Positions 1 to 7,588 of a stretch of DNA of 54,250 bases are shown here, piece by piece (within the stretch, counting starts at the first letter, position 1; each line of letters opens with the position of its first letter). Under the pieces are notes generated by a model. That model did no database searches. It saw only the letters and a program-made list of their open reading frames with translations, and was not told where the DNA came from. The stretch lies in NCBI GenBank assembly GCA_937927415.1, contig CALBDS010000025.1, positions 1-54,250 of the forward strand. The letters are read 5' to 3'. Source of the stretch: an uncultured Rhodospirillaceae bacterium (lineage in GTDB: Bacteria; Pseudomonadota; Alphaproteobacteria; Azospirillales; Azospirillaceae). The position numbers and the translations under genes were made by a program.

Positions 1-200
1 ACCGGTTCCTAAACCGTCCACCCTCCAGGCCCGTCCGCCTGCGCATCCCTTCTCAATCACGTCTTGACTTGTCAAAGACCCCGCCTCATAAGAGGCAATC
101 CCACACCGTCGGAGCAGACACGATCCAGCGCCGAAATCAGCGATTGAACCGTTACCGTCTGGAAGATCCGAAGGTTTCGGTCGTTTCCGACCGTGGCGGG
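1..200 (-). promoter_or_regulatory. 5' leader of an rRNA operon (16S lies off the left edge)
   Basis: Read on the minus strand, this stretch has the look of a rhodospirillal pre-16S leader. It carries a boxA-like TCTTTGACA (complement of 70-78), preceded by a small hairpin (83-96, GCCTC/GAGGC). Downstream comes a GAAGGGATGCGCAGG block (complement of about 39-53) of the kind found just before alphaproteobacterial 16S genes. No protein-coding signal is visible. The 16S gene itself is outside the window, so this is an inference from leader motifs and from the two upstream promoters. Confidence 0.55.
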
Positions 201-205
201 CGTTC

Positions 206-234
206 TTTCTAGCGCTTTTGCCGGAGAGCGTCAA
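206..234 (-). promoter_or_regulatory. Promoter P2 of the putative rRNA operon
   Basis: On the minus strand a TTGACG -35 (complement of 229-234) is followed after exactly 17 bases by a TAGAAA -10 (complement of 206-211). A run of eight A residues just upstream of the -35 resembles an UP element, as expected of a strong stable-RNA promoter. The -10 is imperfect, so confidence is moderate. Confidence 0.5.
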
Positions 235-402
235 GCTCTTTTTTTTCCGGCTTTCGTCGCCGCCGCTTCATCGCTGAAGCTTTGGCATCGAACAGCGCCA
301 GGAGAACCTCCCGGCAACCCCGACCCTTCCAGGGCCGCCCCGCCGTCCGGTCCGTGCTGCGTCGTTGTCCGCCGCAGTGCGTGCCGTCCGTGTGGGAGGC
401 GG

Positions 403-431
403 TGTATAAGGGGGCGGAGCACCTCTGTCCA
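403..431 (-). promoter_or_regulatory. Promoter P1 of the putative rRNA operon
   Basis: A TGGACA -35 (complement of 426-431) and a TATACA -10 (complement of 403-408) are separated by exactly 17 bases on the minus strand. Two A-tracts lie upstream (T-runs on the plus strand near 435-441 and 455-460), again like UP elements. With P2 it forms a tandem pair about 200 bp apart. Its position argues that the plus-strand frame open from 193 is not coding in this part and that the MarR gene starts later. Confidence 0.5.
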
Positions 432-546
432 TCGCTTTTTTCGGCTTTCGTCGATTTTTTGCGGCGCAGCAATAATGTTTTATCTGGACGCGGCGAAATC
501 GGCTTCTTATGTCGCAGAGAGCCTCCCTGAACGGTCGGGTTCGGCC

Positions 547-1014
547 ATGGACGATTCTGCCTCCCCGCTCCCCTCTGCCGAAGCCACCGCGGAAACCATG
601 GTGCAGGTGCTGCGCGCCCTGTCGGGTCTGGGCTTTTCCTGCGGGCTCAACCCGGCGCAGTGGGCCGCACTGCGCTACATCGTGCGCGGCGGGCCGGGGG
701 CGTGCAGCATCATCGCCTTTGCCCGCTACCACGGCACCACCAAGGGGACGGCCAGCCAGACCATCGCCGCGCTGGAGAAAAAGGGGCTGGTCATCCGCCA
801 GCGCAACGAGGAGGACCGGCGCGGCCTGTGCCTGCGCCCAACGGCGGCGGGGGAAGCTCTGTTGATGCACGATCCCTTGCGGGAACTGGCAGAGGCCATC
901 CGGCGACTGCCGGATAGGCAACAAAAAGGGCTGGCCGCCGCGGTGACGGAGGTGCTGATCCACCTGCGCGCCCACCGGACCGCCAGCCCACCCTCGGAGG
1001 GAAGCCTTCCTTAA
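547..1014 (+). CDS. MarR-family transcriptional regulator
   Basis: The product is a 155-residue winged-helix regulator of the MarR type. A recognition-helix region (GTTKGTASQTIAALEKKGLV) is followed by a wing with the family-typical EEDRRGLCLRPTAAGEAL. Such proteins bind palindromic operators as dimers and often respond to small ligands. The frame is open from 193, but the upstream part overlaps putative rRNA promoters and reads like noncoding DNA, so the ATG at 547 is chosen; an ATG at 475 is the alternative, and neither has a strong ribosome site. The gene is divergent from the rRNA leader and overlaps the end of cysA tail-to-tail by 4 bases. Its target is unknown. Confidence 0.75.
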   Translation: MDDSASPLPSAEATAETMVQVLRALSGLGFSCGLNPAQWAALRYIVRGGPGACSIIAFARYHGTTKGTASQTIAALEKKGLVIRQRNEEDRRGLCLRPTAAGEALLMHDPLRELAEAIRRLPDRQQKGLAAAVTEVLIHLRAHRTASPPSEGSLP

Positions 1015-2051
1015 CGGGGGAAAACCCGCACCTGCTCGATGGCAAGGCCACAGCGGGCACCGGGGGCCAGCCCCAGCCCGGCCCATTGGCCGCGGGGCAT
1101 TTCCGCTTCCAGCGTCTCGCCGGCCAGAGCCAGCTCCACCCGCGCCATGGGACCGACGGTGGTGACGGCGGTCACCTGCGCCAGCCCAGCGCCATCGGGT
1201 ACCAGCCCCAGATCATGGGGGCGGACAAAGGCCACCGCATCGCCCTGCGCCGGATCGCCCACGGCCGGGACGGTCAACGCCCCGCCGGCCAGCCGCGCCA
1301 CCCCGCCCGACACCGCGCAGGGCAGCCGGTTCACCTGCCCCAGGAAGTCGAAGACGAAGCGGGAGGCCGGGCGGTCGTACACCGCGTCCGGGGTGCCGAT
1401 CTGTTCGATGCGGCCCTGGCTCATCACCACCACGCGGTCGGCCAGTTCCAGCGCCTCTTCCTGGTCATGGGTGACGAAGACCGAGGTGATGTGCATTTCC
1501 TGATGCAGGGAGCGCAGCCAGCGGCGCAGTTCCTTGCGCACCTTAGCGTCCAGCGCACCGAAGGGTTCGTCCAGCAGCAGCACCTTCGGCTCAATGGCGA
1601 GCGCGCGGGCCAGCGCCACCCGCTGCCGCTGGCCGCCCGACAGTTGGGTGGGATAGCGTTTGGCGAAGGGGGCCAGCTGCACCAGTTCCAGAAGATCCTC
1701 CACCCGGCGGCGGATGGCATCGGCGGGCAGACGTTCGGCCCGCGGACGGATCTTCAGCCCGAACGCCACATTGTCGAACACCGTCATGTGGCGGAACAGG
1801 GCGTAGTGCTGGAACACGAACCCCACCTTGCGTTCCCGCGGGGAGGCTTCCAGCGCGTCGATGCCGTCCAGTTCCAGATGGCCGGTGTCGGGAAACTCCA
1901 GCCCGGCCAGGATGCGCAGCAGCGTGGTCTTGCCCGACCCGGACGGCCCCAGCAGGGCCAGCAGTTCCCCCGGCTCCACCGTCAGATCCACGGAATCGAG
2001 GGCGGTGTAGGAACCGAAACGTTTGGTGATGCCGGTCGCTCGAATGGTCAT
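1011..2051 (-). CDS. cysA: Sulfate/thiosulfate ABC transporter ATP-binding protein
   Basis: This 346-residue ATPase powers sulfate or thiosulfate import from the cytoplasmic face of the CysTW channel. Walker A GPSGSGKT is at residues 35-42, the signature LSGGQ at 137-141 and Walker B VLLLDEP at 157-163, with the H-loop in VFVTHDQEEAL. The C-terminal ~110 residues match the regulatory extension of CysA proteins. It is the last gene of the operon sbp-cysT-cysW-cysA, 31 bases after cysW. Length and motif order are normal for CysA, and the permeases beside it make the substrate assignment firm. Confidence 0.95.
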   Translation of the reverse strand: MTIRATGITKRFGSYTALDSVDLTVEPGELLALLGPSGSGKTTLLRILAGLEFPDTGHLELDGIDALEASPRERKVGFVFQHYALFRHMTVFDNVAFGLKIRPRAERLPADAIRRRVEDLLELVQLAPFAKRYPTQLSGGQRQRVALARALAIEPKVLLLDEPFGALDAKVRKELRRWLRSLHQEMHITSVFVTHDQEEALELADRVVVMSQGRIEQIGTPDAVYDRPASRFVFDFLGQVNRLPCAVSGGVARLAGGALTVPAVGDPAQGDAVAFVRPHDLGLVPDGAGLAQVTAVTTVGPMARVELALAGETLEAEMPRGQWAGLGLAPGARCGLAIEQVRVFPR

Positions 2052-2082
2052 CTGTGCCGTTCTTCCTTGCCCGTGGCCGGGA

Positions 2083-2988
2083 TCAGTGACGCTTCAGGGC
2101 CGCCAGTTCGGCCCCGAACCGCCATTCCAGCGCCGTCTTGGCCGCCAGCGTCACCAGCGCCAGCAGCGCCAGCAGCGAGGCCACGGCGAACGCCGCCACG
2201 AAATTGTATTCGTTGTAGAGAATTTCGACATGCAGCGGCATGGTGTTGGTTTCGCCGCGGATGTGCCCCGACACCACCGACACCGCCCCGAATTCGCCCA
2301 TGGCCCGCGCGTTGCTGAGCAGGACGCCGTACAGCAGGCCCCATTTGATGTTGGGCAGGGTGACGTGCCAGAAGGTTTGCCACCCGCTGGCGCCCAGCAC
2401 CAGGGCGGCTTCCTCCTCGTCACAGCCCTGTTCGTGCATCAGGGGGATGAGTTCGCGGGCGACGAAGGGAAAGGTGACGAACACGGTCGCCAGCACCAGC
2501 CCCGGCAGGGCGAAGACGATCTGGATGCCCTGGGATTTCAAAAACGGCCCCAGCACCCCGTGCAGCCCGAACAGCAGCACGAACACCAGACCCGAAATCA
2601 CCGGCGACACCGAAAACGGCAGGTCGATCAGCGTGGTCAGCAGGTGCTTGCCGCGGAAATCGAACTTGGCGATGCACCACGACGCCGCCACGCCGAACAC
2701 CAGATTGAGCGGCACCGCAATGGCCGCCACCAGCAGCGTCAGGCGGATGGCCGCCACCGCGTCCGGCTCCACCAGCGCCTCCCAATAGGCGGCGAAACCC
2801 TTCTGGAACGCCTGGACGAACACCGCGACCAGCGGCAGCAGCAGGAACAGCGCCAGGAACACCAGCGCCGCCGCGATCAGCAGCCGCCGCACCCACCGCG
2901 ATTCCGCCAGCGCCGGCCGGCGCACCCGCACCACCACCGGGGCGGCGACGGAATCCTGTGCAACGGACGCCTTTTCTTCAGCGGACAT
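2083..2988 (-). CDS. cysW: Sulfate ABC transporter permease CysW
   Basis: A 301-residue inner-membrane permease that pairs with CysT to form the sulfate channel. Several hydrophobic segments follow a charged N-terminus of about 35 residues. The cytoplasmic EAA loop that docks onto the ATPase is visible (EEEAALVLGASGWQTFWHV), as is the family-typical AMGEFGAVSVVSGHIRGET. The ATG at 2988 lies inside the last codons of cysT (11-base overlap), so the two are probably translationally coupled. Confidence 0.94.
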   Translation of the reverse strand: MSAEEKASVAQDSVAAPVVVRVRRPALAESRWVRRLLIAAALVFLALFLLLPLVAVFVQAFQKGFAAYWEALVEPDAVAAIRLTLLVAAIAVPLNLVFGVAASWCIAKFDFRGKHLLTTLIDLPFSVSPVISGLVFVLLFGLHGVLGPFLKSQGIQIVFALPGLVLATVFVTFPFVARELIPLMHEQGCDEEEAALVLGASGWQTFWHVTLPNIKWGLLYGVLLSNARAMGEFGAVSVVSGHIRGETNTMPLHVEILYNEYNFVAAFAVASLLALLALVTLAAKTALEWRFGAELAALKRH

Positions 2989-3826
2989 GGCGCGCCCTCA
3001 TCCACGATTGCAGCAGGTTCAAGATCAGCAGCAGGACGAACGACGCCAGCAGCATCAGCGTTCCCACCGCCGCGGCCCCGGCATAATCATACTGTTCCAG
3101 CTTGATGACGATCAGCAGCGGCACGATTTCGGTCAGCCCCGGCATGTTGCCGGCGATGAAGATCACCGACCCGTATTCCCCCACCCCACGGGCAAAGGCC
3201 AGGGCGAAGCCGGTCATCAGCGCCGGAAAGATCGACGGCAGCACCACATAACGGATGGTCTGGAAGCGTGAGGCGCCGAGGCAGGCCGCGGCCTCCTCCT
3301 CCTCCGGCGGCATCTCCTGGAGCACCGGCTCCACCGTGCGCACCACAAACGGCAAGCCGACGAAGATCAGCGCCACCGCGATGCCGATGGGGGAGAAGGC
3401 GACCCGCACCCCCAACCAGTCCAGCAGCGGCTGCCCGACCCAGCCGTTGGGGGCGTACAGCGCGGTCAGCGCAATACCCGCCACCGCCGTGGGCAGGGCG
3501 AACGGCAGGTCGATCAGCGCGTCCACCAGCCGCTTGGCGGGAAAACGGTAACGCACCAGCACCCACGCCACCAGCAACCCGAACACGGCGTTGACCGCCG
3601 CCGCCGCCAGCGACAGGCCGAAGCTGACGCGGAAGGCCGCCAGCACCCGCGCATCGGATGCCACCGACCAGAAGCCGGACCAGCCCAGCCCCGTGGCCTT
3701 GACCGCCAGTGCGGCCAGCGGCACCAGCACGATCAGGCTCAACCACGTCAGCGTGATACCCAGCGTCAGCCCGAAACCGGGCAAGACGCTGGGCCGCCGT
3801 ATCTGCCAACCGACGGCCCCCGTCAT
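2978..3826 (-). CDS. cysT: Sulfate ABC transporter permease CysT (CysU)
   Basis: A 282-residue polytopic permease, the other half of the sulfate channel. It opens with the LPGFGLTLGITLTWLSLIVL segment characteristic of CysT and has an EAA loop (EEEEAAACLGASRFQTIRYV) followed by GVGEYGSVIFIAGNMPG. It begins 2 bases after the stop of the binding-protein gene and overlaps cysW by 11 bases. Four tightly packed genes on one strand indicate a single transcript. Confidence 0.94.
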   Translation of the reverse strand: MTGAVGWQIRRPSVLPGFGLTLGITLTWLSLIVLVPLAALAVKATGLGWSGFWSVASDARVLAAFRVSFGLSLAAAAVNAVFGLLVAWVLVRYRFPAKRLVDALIDLPFALPTAVAGIALTALYAPNGWVGQPLLDWLGVRVAFSPIGIAVALIFVGLPFVVRTVEPVLQEMPPEEEEAAACLGASRFQTIRYVVLPSIFPALMTGFALAFARGVGEYGSVIFIAGNMPGLTEIVPLLIVIKLEQYDYAGAAAVGTLMLLASFVLLLILNLLQSWMRARHVR

Positions 3827-3828
3827 GC

Positions 3829-4842
3829 TTACTTCTTCCCTTGCGTGATCTGGTCAAACACCGCGCCGTCGGCGAAATGCTTGGCCTGGGCCGTGCGCCA
3901 GCCGCCGAAGGCGCCGTCGATGGTCACCAGCCGCACCTCGGGGAAGCGGGCGGCATAGGCCTTCGCCACCTCGGCGTTGCGCGGGCGGTAGAAGTTCCGG
4001 GCGGCGATCTCCTGCCCTTCGCGGGTGTAGAGGAACTGCAGATAGGCTTCCGCCAGCTTGCGGGTGCCCTTGCGGTCCACCACCGAATCCACCACCGCCA
4101 CCGGCGGTTCGGCCAGGATCGACAGGCTGGGAACCACGATTTCCAGCTTGTCCGCCCCCAGTTCCTGCACCGACAGGAACGCCTCGTTCTCCCACGCCAG
4201 CAGCACATCGCCCAACTGCCGCTGGGTGAAGGTGATGGTGGAGCCGCGCGCACCGCTGTCCAGCACCGGCACATTCTTGAACAGGGCGGTGACGAATTCC
4301 CGGGCCTTGTCCTCGTTGCCGCCGTTCTTTTCCAGGGCATAGGCCCAGGCGGCGAGGTAGTTCCAGCGGGCGCCGCCCGAGGTCTTGGGGTTGGGGGTGA
4401 TCACCTGGACGCCCGGCTTCACCAGATCGTCCCAGTCCTTGATGCCCTTGGGGTTGCCCTTGCGCACCAGGAAGACGATGGTCGAGGTGTAGGGCGAGGC
4501 GTTTTCCGGCAGACGCTTCTGCCAGTCCTTGGCCAGCAGGCCGGCGTCGGCGATGGCGTCGATGTCATAGGCCAGCGCCAGGGTCACCACATCGGCCTCC
4601 AGACCGTCGATGACCGAGCGCGCCTGCTTGCCCGAACCGCCGTGGGACTGGCGCACCGTGACAGTGCTGCCGGCCGATGATTTCCACTCGTTGGCGAAGC
4701 TTTTGTTGAACTCCACATAAAGTTCGCGCGTCGGATCATAAGAGACGTTGAGCAGCGTGTCGCTGCCCGCGGCACGGGCGGCAGCAAAGCCGAAGAACGC
4801 CAGACCAGCCGCCAGAACAAGAAAGCGAGACCGAAACAGCAT
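3829..4842 (-). CDS. sbp: Periplasmic sulfate-binding protein
   Basis: A 337-residue exported solute-binding protein that delivers sulfate (or thiosulfate) to CysTW. A Sec signal peptide covers about the first 24 residues (MLFRSRFLVLAAGLAFFGFA, cleavage after ARA). Hallmarks of the Sbp/CysP family follow: SYDPTRELY, QSHGGSGKQARSV and TPNPKTSGGARWNYLAAW, which contribute to the oxyanion pocket. A GGGGAG ribosome site precedes the ATG. Sbp and CysP cannot be separated by eye, so the symbol is tentative. Confidence 0.9.
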   Translation of the reverse strand: MLFRSRFLVLAAGLAFFGFAAARAAGSDTLLNVSYDPTRELYVEFNKSFANEWKSSAGSTVTVRQSHGGSGKQARSVIDGLEADVVTLALAYDIDAIADAGLLAKDWQKRLPENASPYTSTIVFLVRKGNPKGIKDWDDLVKPGVQVITPNPKTSGGARWNYLAAWAYALEKNGGNEDKAREFVTALFKNVPVLDSGARGSTITFTQRQLGDVLLAWENEAFLSVQELGADKLEIVVPSLSILAEPPVAVVDSVVDRKGTRKLAEAYLQFLYTREGQEIAARNFYRPRNAEVAKAYAARFPEVRLVTIDGAFGGWRTAQAKHFADGAVFDQITQGKK

Positions 4843-5033
4843 GGATCACTCCCCGCGGAAAACCGCCATTTGCCTATCTTCCCACTAGATTTATTATTAT
4901 GATAATCCCATCTGTTCGGCAGAGAATAACTGTCTTGTCGGTGGAGTGAAAGCCCTCTTTTCGCCGCAGCCGTAGAATTTTTACAGGTCCCGCTGCTTTT
5001 AACAAGAGATAAGTGTTGTTGGGAGGGGTGCCG
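4843..5033 (-). promoter_or_regulatory. Upstream region of the sulfate operon
   Basis: About 190 noncoding bases with an AT-rich core (4885-4905) separate the sulfate operon from the hypothetical gene upstream on the same strand. This is where the operon promoter and any CysB-like or other sulfur-responsive operator should lie. No operator was recognised with confidence, and no strong terminator for the upstream gene is seen. Confidence 0.4.
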
Positions 5034-6197
5034 TCACAGATCCGCCCGCTGTTCCCGCCGGCGGTCGAGCGCGACTTCGAACTGGCGCAACAGGCGCTTC
5101 AGGGTTTCGAAGGGCACATGGCGGGCGGGATTGTTCTTCATGCAGCGGCTGTCCACATGGGCCACGCTGGTCAAGGCTGACACACAATACCCCAGCAGCC
5201 AATAGCGCGAGCGGATGTTGCGCAGAAAGTCGCGGAACAGCGCGGGATGACCGGCCATCAGGGCGTGGAAGCCCTGTTCGTACTCGGTCAGCACGCGGCG
5301 GATGTCCAAAAGGGTGGCGTCCATCAGCCGCCCCACCCGTTCGATGTGCATCAAAAGCTGTTCATCGTGGGGGCGGTGCATTTTCAGATCGAAGGGGATG
5401 CACTGGCGCGATTTCAGCCAGGCGATGATGGTGCGCACCCGCGGGGCGATGCGGCGCAACTGGTATTCATAATAGGTGACCCCCTTCCAGGCGCTGAAGA
5501 TCATATCGGCCTCGCCGCGGTCGATGCCGAAGGCGGACACGAAATGCCCGGCCTCTTCCATCTCGGGATTCCAGATGGCTTCCAGGAACCGTTCGATGAC
5601 GGGGGCGCGGCGGCCATGGTTCAGGGCCTTGTGGACGATCGGCTCCACCCGGTGACGGATCAGCAGGCGAAGCTGGTATTCCTCGTCCTCGTCGATCTGC
5701 TAATAGCGGTTGTCCACGGGGATCTTCTTGGCCTCGAAACAGGTTTTCAGCAGAAAGGCGTCGAGCGAGGGGATGTCGTCGATCAGTTGCAGCAGGGCGA
5801 AATCACTGTGGGGGGAATCGCGGTCCACCGCCTCGGTGCCGAAATACTCCTCCAGCAGGGTGCCGCTGTTGCGCGCGCGCAGATAGATGGCATGGCCGCC
5901 GGCCTCCCACTCCCGCGCGTCGTTGGGAATATAGATGCCGGTTTCCACCGGGCGTTCCCCGGGGGCATCGCCGCTCCAGAAGTCACCGCCGAAGACATCA
6001 TCCTCGTCGCCCTGGCTGGCGTCGAAATTGGGGTATTTGAACAGGATGATGCGGTTCAGCCCCTGGGCCTGGAACAGGTGGGCGTCGGCGGGCAGAACGG
6101 CCGTCAGCGTCAGCAGATTCATGGACACGCTGGAACCGCCGTACAGCACCTGTTCCAGAATGGGCGAGATGGCATCGGTGTAACGCCGTGACCGCAT
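5034..6197 (-). pseudogene. Conserved-looking hypothetical gene interrupted by one in-frame amber codon
   Basis: Two open segments (6197-5703 and 5699-5034) lie in the same frame with a single TAG between them at 5702-5700; reading through gives a continuous protein of about 387 codons. The codons around the stop are TAT TAG CAG, so one C-to-T change in a CAG codon would explain it. Codon use stays typical on both sides and no frameshift is needed. The ATG at 6197 has a GAGG ribosome site. The first half is acidic and mixed; the second half is rich in charged helices (RVRTIIAWLKSRQ, ERVGRLMDATLLDIRR). I do not recognise the family. It may be a recent pseudogene, two separately translated halves (the second from a GTG at 5648), a readthrough gene or a sequencing error. 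Confidence 0.6.
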
Positions 6198-6248
6198 GGC
6201 CTTATCCTCGGCTGCTCTTGCGTCCTGGATGCGGGCAAGGCTTCCCAA

Positions 6249-6840
6249 ACCGGCCCCGGCGTTCGCAGATACGCCGGGTTCCAGGCCGCTCTTTTTCGTT
6301 AAAATTCATTAATCAATAAGACTTCATCATGAGTTAACGCACATTAACGCGCTTTCATGAGACTATATCGTGCCAGAGGCCTCATTATGCCTCTCGTGAT
6401 ACCCCATAGACTGGATACAAATATTGACTGATATCAAGGGATATTCATTCTCATTGCCGATCAATTAGACGACAGAAGCGATTAATGATTGCTTAAGTTG
6501 TGGCCGAAGCAACATCGCGCCTTTGTGTCGCGCCTTTATTTGATAAAATTCAATCGATTTTTGAGACGCTTACACACTCTCTCTGCCATCCGTGGCAGGG
6601 GGGAAGCGGGCATGGAAAAGCTTGAAGCGCCTTTGGGCGATTTCCGTGATGGGAGGGAGGCGGCTGATCTTCCCCGTCATGGTGGAAACGGGTATGATCC
6701 CCGGCAGCGGCCGTTCGGCCCGGCTCTTGGACATCGTGAGCACAGATCCCGCCGAGTAACCCCACAGACATCGAGCTTTATGTCTGCATCAGATTATTGG
6801 AAATCAACCTCCCCATCCAGGTTCTGGACTGAAAAACAGA
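6249..6840. other. Long AT-rich intergenic region before the CRISPR leader
   Basis: About 590 bases, clearly richer in A/T than the neighbouring genes, with no convincing gene. A GC-richer patch near 6590-6760 has a plus-strand open frame that stops at 6759-6761 and reads like the end of a protein (including RRLIFPVMVETGMI), but nothing in it resembles Cas1 or Cas2. It could be a gene remnant. The promoter of the interrupted gene should lie at the left end. Confidence 0.4.
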
Positions 6841-6928
6841 ATCAATAGTTCAATTTAAGAAGACTAAGAAAAGAACATGGAAAGACTTTTTGAAAAAATT
6901 CTCGTTCCATCAAAGGATTAGACGTACG
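6841..6928 (+). promoter_or_regulatory. Putative CRISPR leader
   Basis: An A/T-dominated stretch directly before the first intact repeat, with A-runs and T-runs near 6858-6900. Its position fits a leader: the repeats next to it are identical while those at the far end are decayed, the usual polarity of arrays that grow at the leader side. It should hold the array promoter, transcribing rightwards. Confidence 0.55.
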
Positions 6929-7542
6929 GTTGCCCCTGCACCCGCAGGGATGAACCCACGGGCATTCAAGATGCGCTGATCCTCCTCAGGTTGCCCCTGC
7001 ACCCGCAGGGATGAACCCCCGTGACGGCGCCATATCCGTTGTGCTAAAATGTTGCCCCTGCACCCGCAGGGATGAACCCTCCGCGAGGGTCGGTCCCAAA
7101 GGCGCTCCAGTGTTGCCCCTGCACCCGCAGGGATGAACCCTCTCAAATAGCCTCTGTCGGTAAAGTTCAGGTTGCGTTGCCCCCTACGCTATGCACAGAT
7201 CTCTAATTCATTGATATAAAACATTTTATTTCATCGTCATTCCCGCGGAAGCGGGAAGCCAGGCGAGAGCCACGTTCAGCGGCGATATGAATCTCCAAGG
7301 TTTTGGCCCTGGAAACACTTTCTGGATCCCAGCCTTCGCTGGGATGACGATAAAAAATTATTTTTTTATCAATGTGTTGCGTAATGTGTGCATAGCGTAG
7401 TGCTCCCGCAGGGATGCCCCCCCCGCACGAACTTTTCCGACGGTCCCGCTGAGTTGCCTCCGCTCCAGCAGGGATGAACCCACAGCAACTCGCTTGCGCG
7501 AGTACAGTCCACAGTTACCCCTGATCCCGCAGGGATTCCGTC
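6929..7542 (+). CRISPR. Orphan CRISPR array, type I-E-like repeats, 7 repeat units
   Basis: Four identical 29-base repeats start at 6929, 6990, 7051 and 7112, exactly 61 bases apart, giving 32-base spacers. Each has the stem CCCTGC-ACCC-GCAGGG and ends GGGATGAACCC, like type I-E repeats. A fifth repeat is split by an inserted element (left part at about 7176-7183, right part from 7401). Two diverged repeats follow at 7453 and 7514, again 61 bases apart. No cas gene is in the window, so any processing would need cas genes elsewhere. Spacer length, repeat length and stem position all fit I-E; the decayed end marks the leader-distal side. Confidence 0.9.
7184..7400. mobile_element. 217-bp MITE-like palindromic element inside a CRISPR repeat
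   Basis: The element is bounded by perfect 14-base terminal inverted repeats, CTACGCTATGCACA at 7184-7197 and its complement at 7387-7400. Inside, both arms carry an AT-rich segment and then a REP-like hairpin (TCCCGC/GCGGGA at 7241-7256; ATCCCAGC/GCTGGGAT at 7326-7345). The two arms are imperfect complements of each other over most of their length. It has no open reading frame, so it could only move with a transposase supplied in trans. No clear target duplication is visible. Removing it joins GTTGCCCC to TGCTCCCGCAGGGATG, nearly rebuilding the repeat. Confidence 0.75.
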
Positions 7543-7588
7543 TCCCCCTTCAAGCCCAGCGCGGGCATCCGGTCCGGCCTCCCACACA

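Noticed and set aside
193..546. N-terminal extension of the MarR gene
   Set aside because: It overlaps two minus-strand promoters and their A-tracts, its translation is low-complexity Arg/Pro/Cys, and MarR proteins normally begin near the ATG at 547.
6612..6761. A cas2-like remnant next to the CRISPR leader
   Set aside because: An open frame ends here and position would suit cas2, but its residues show no resemblance to type I-E Cas2.
6929..7146. A minus-strand protein across the CRISPR repeats
   Set aside because: The frame is open only because the repeat lacks stops in that frame; the translation is a tandem repeat of the CRISPR unit.
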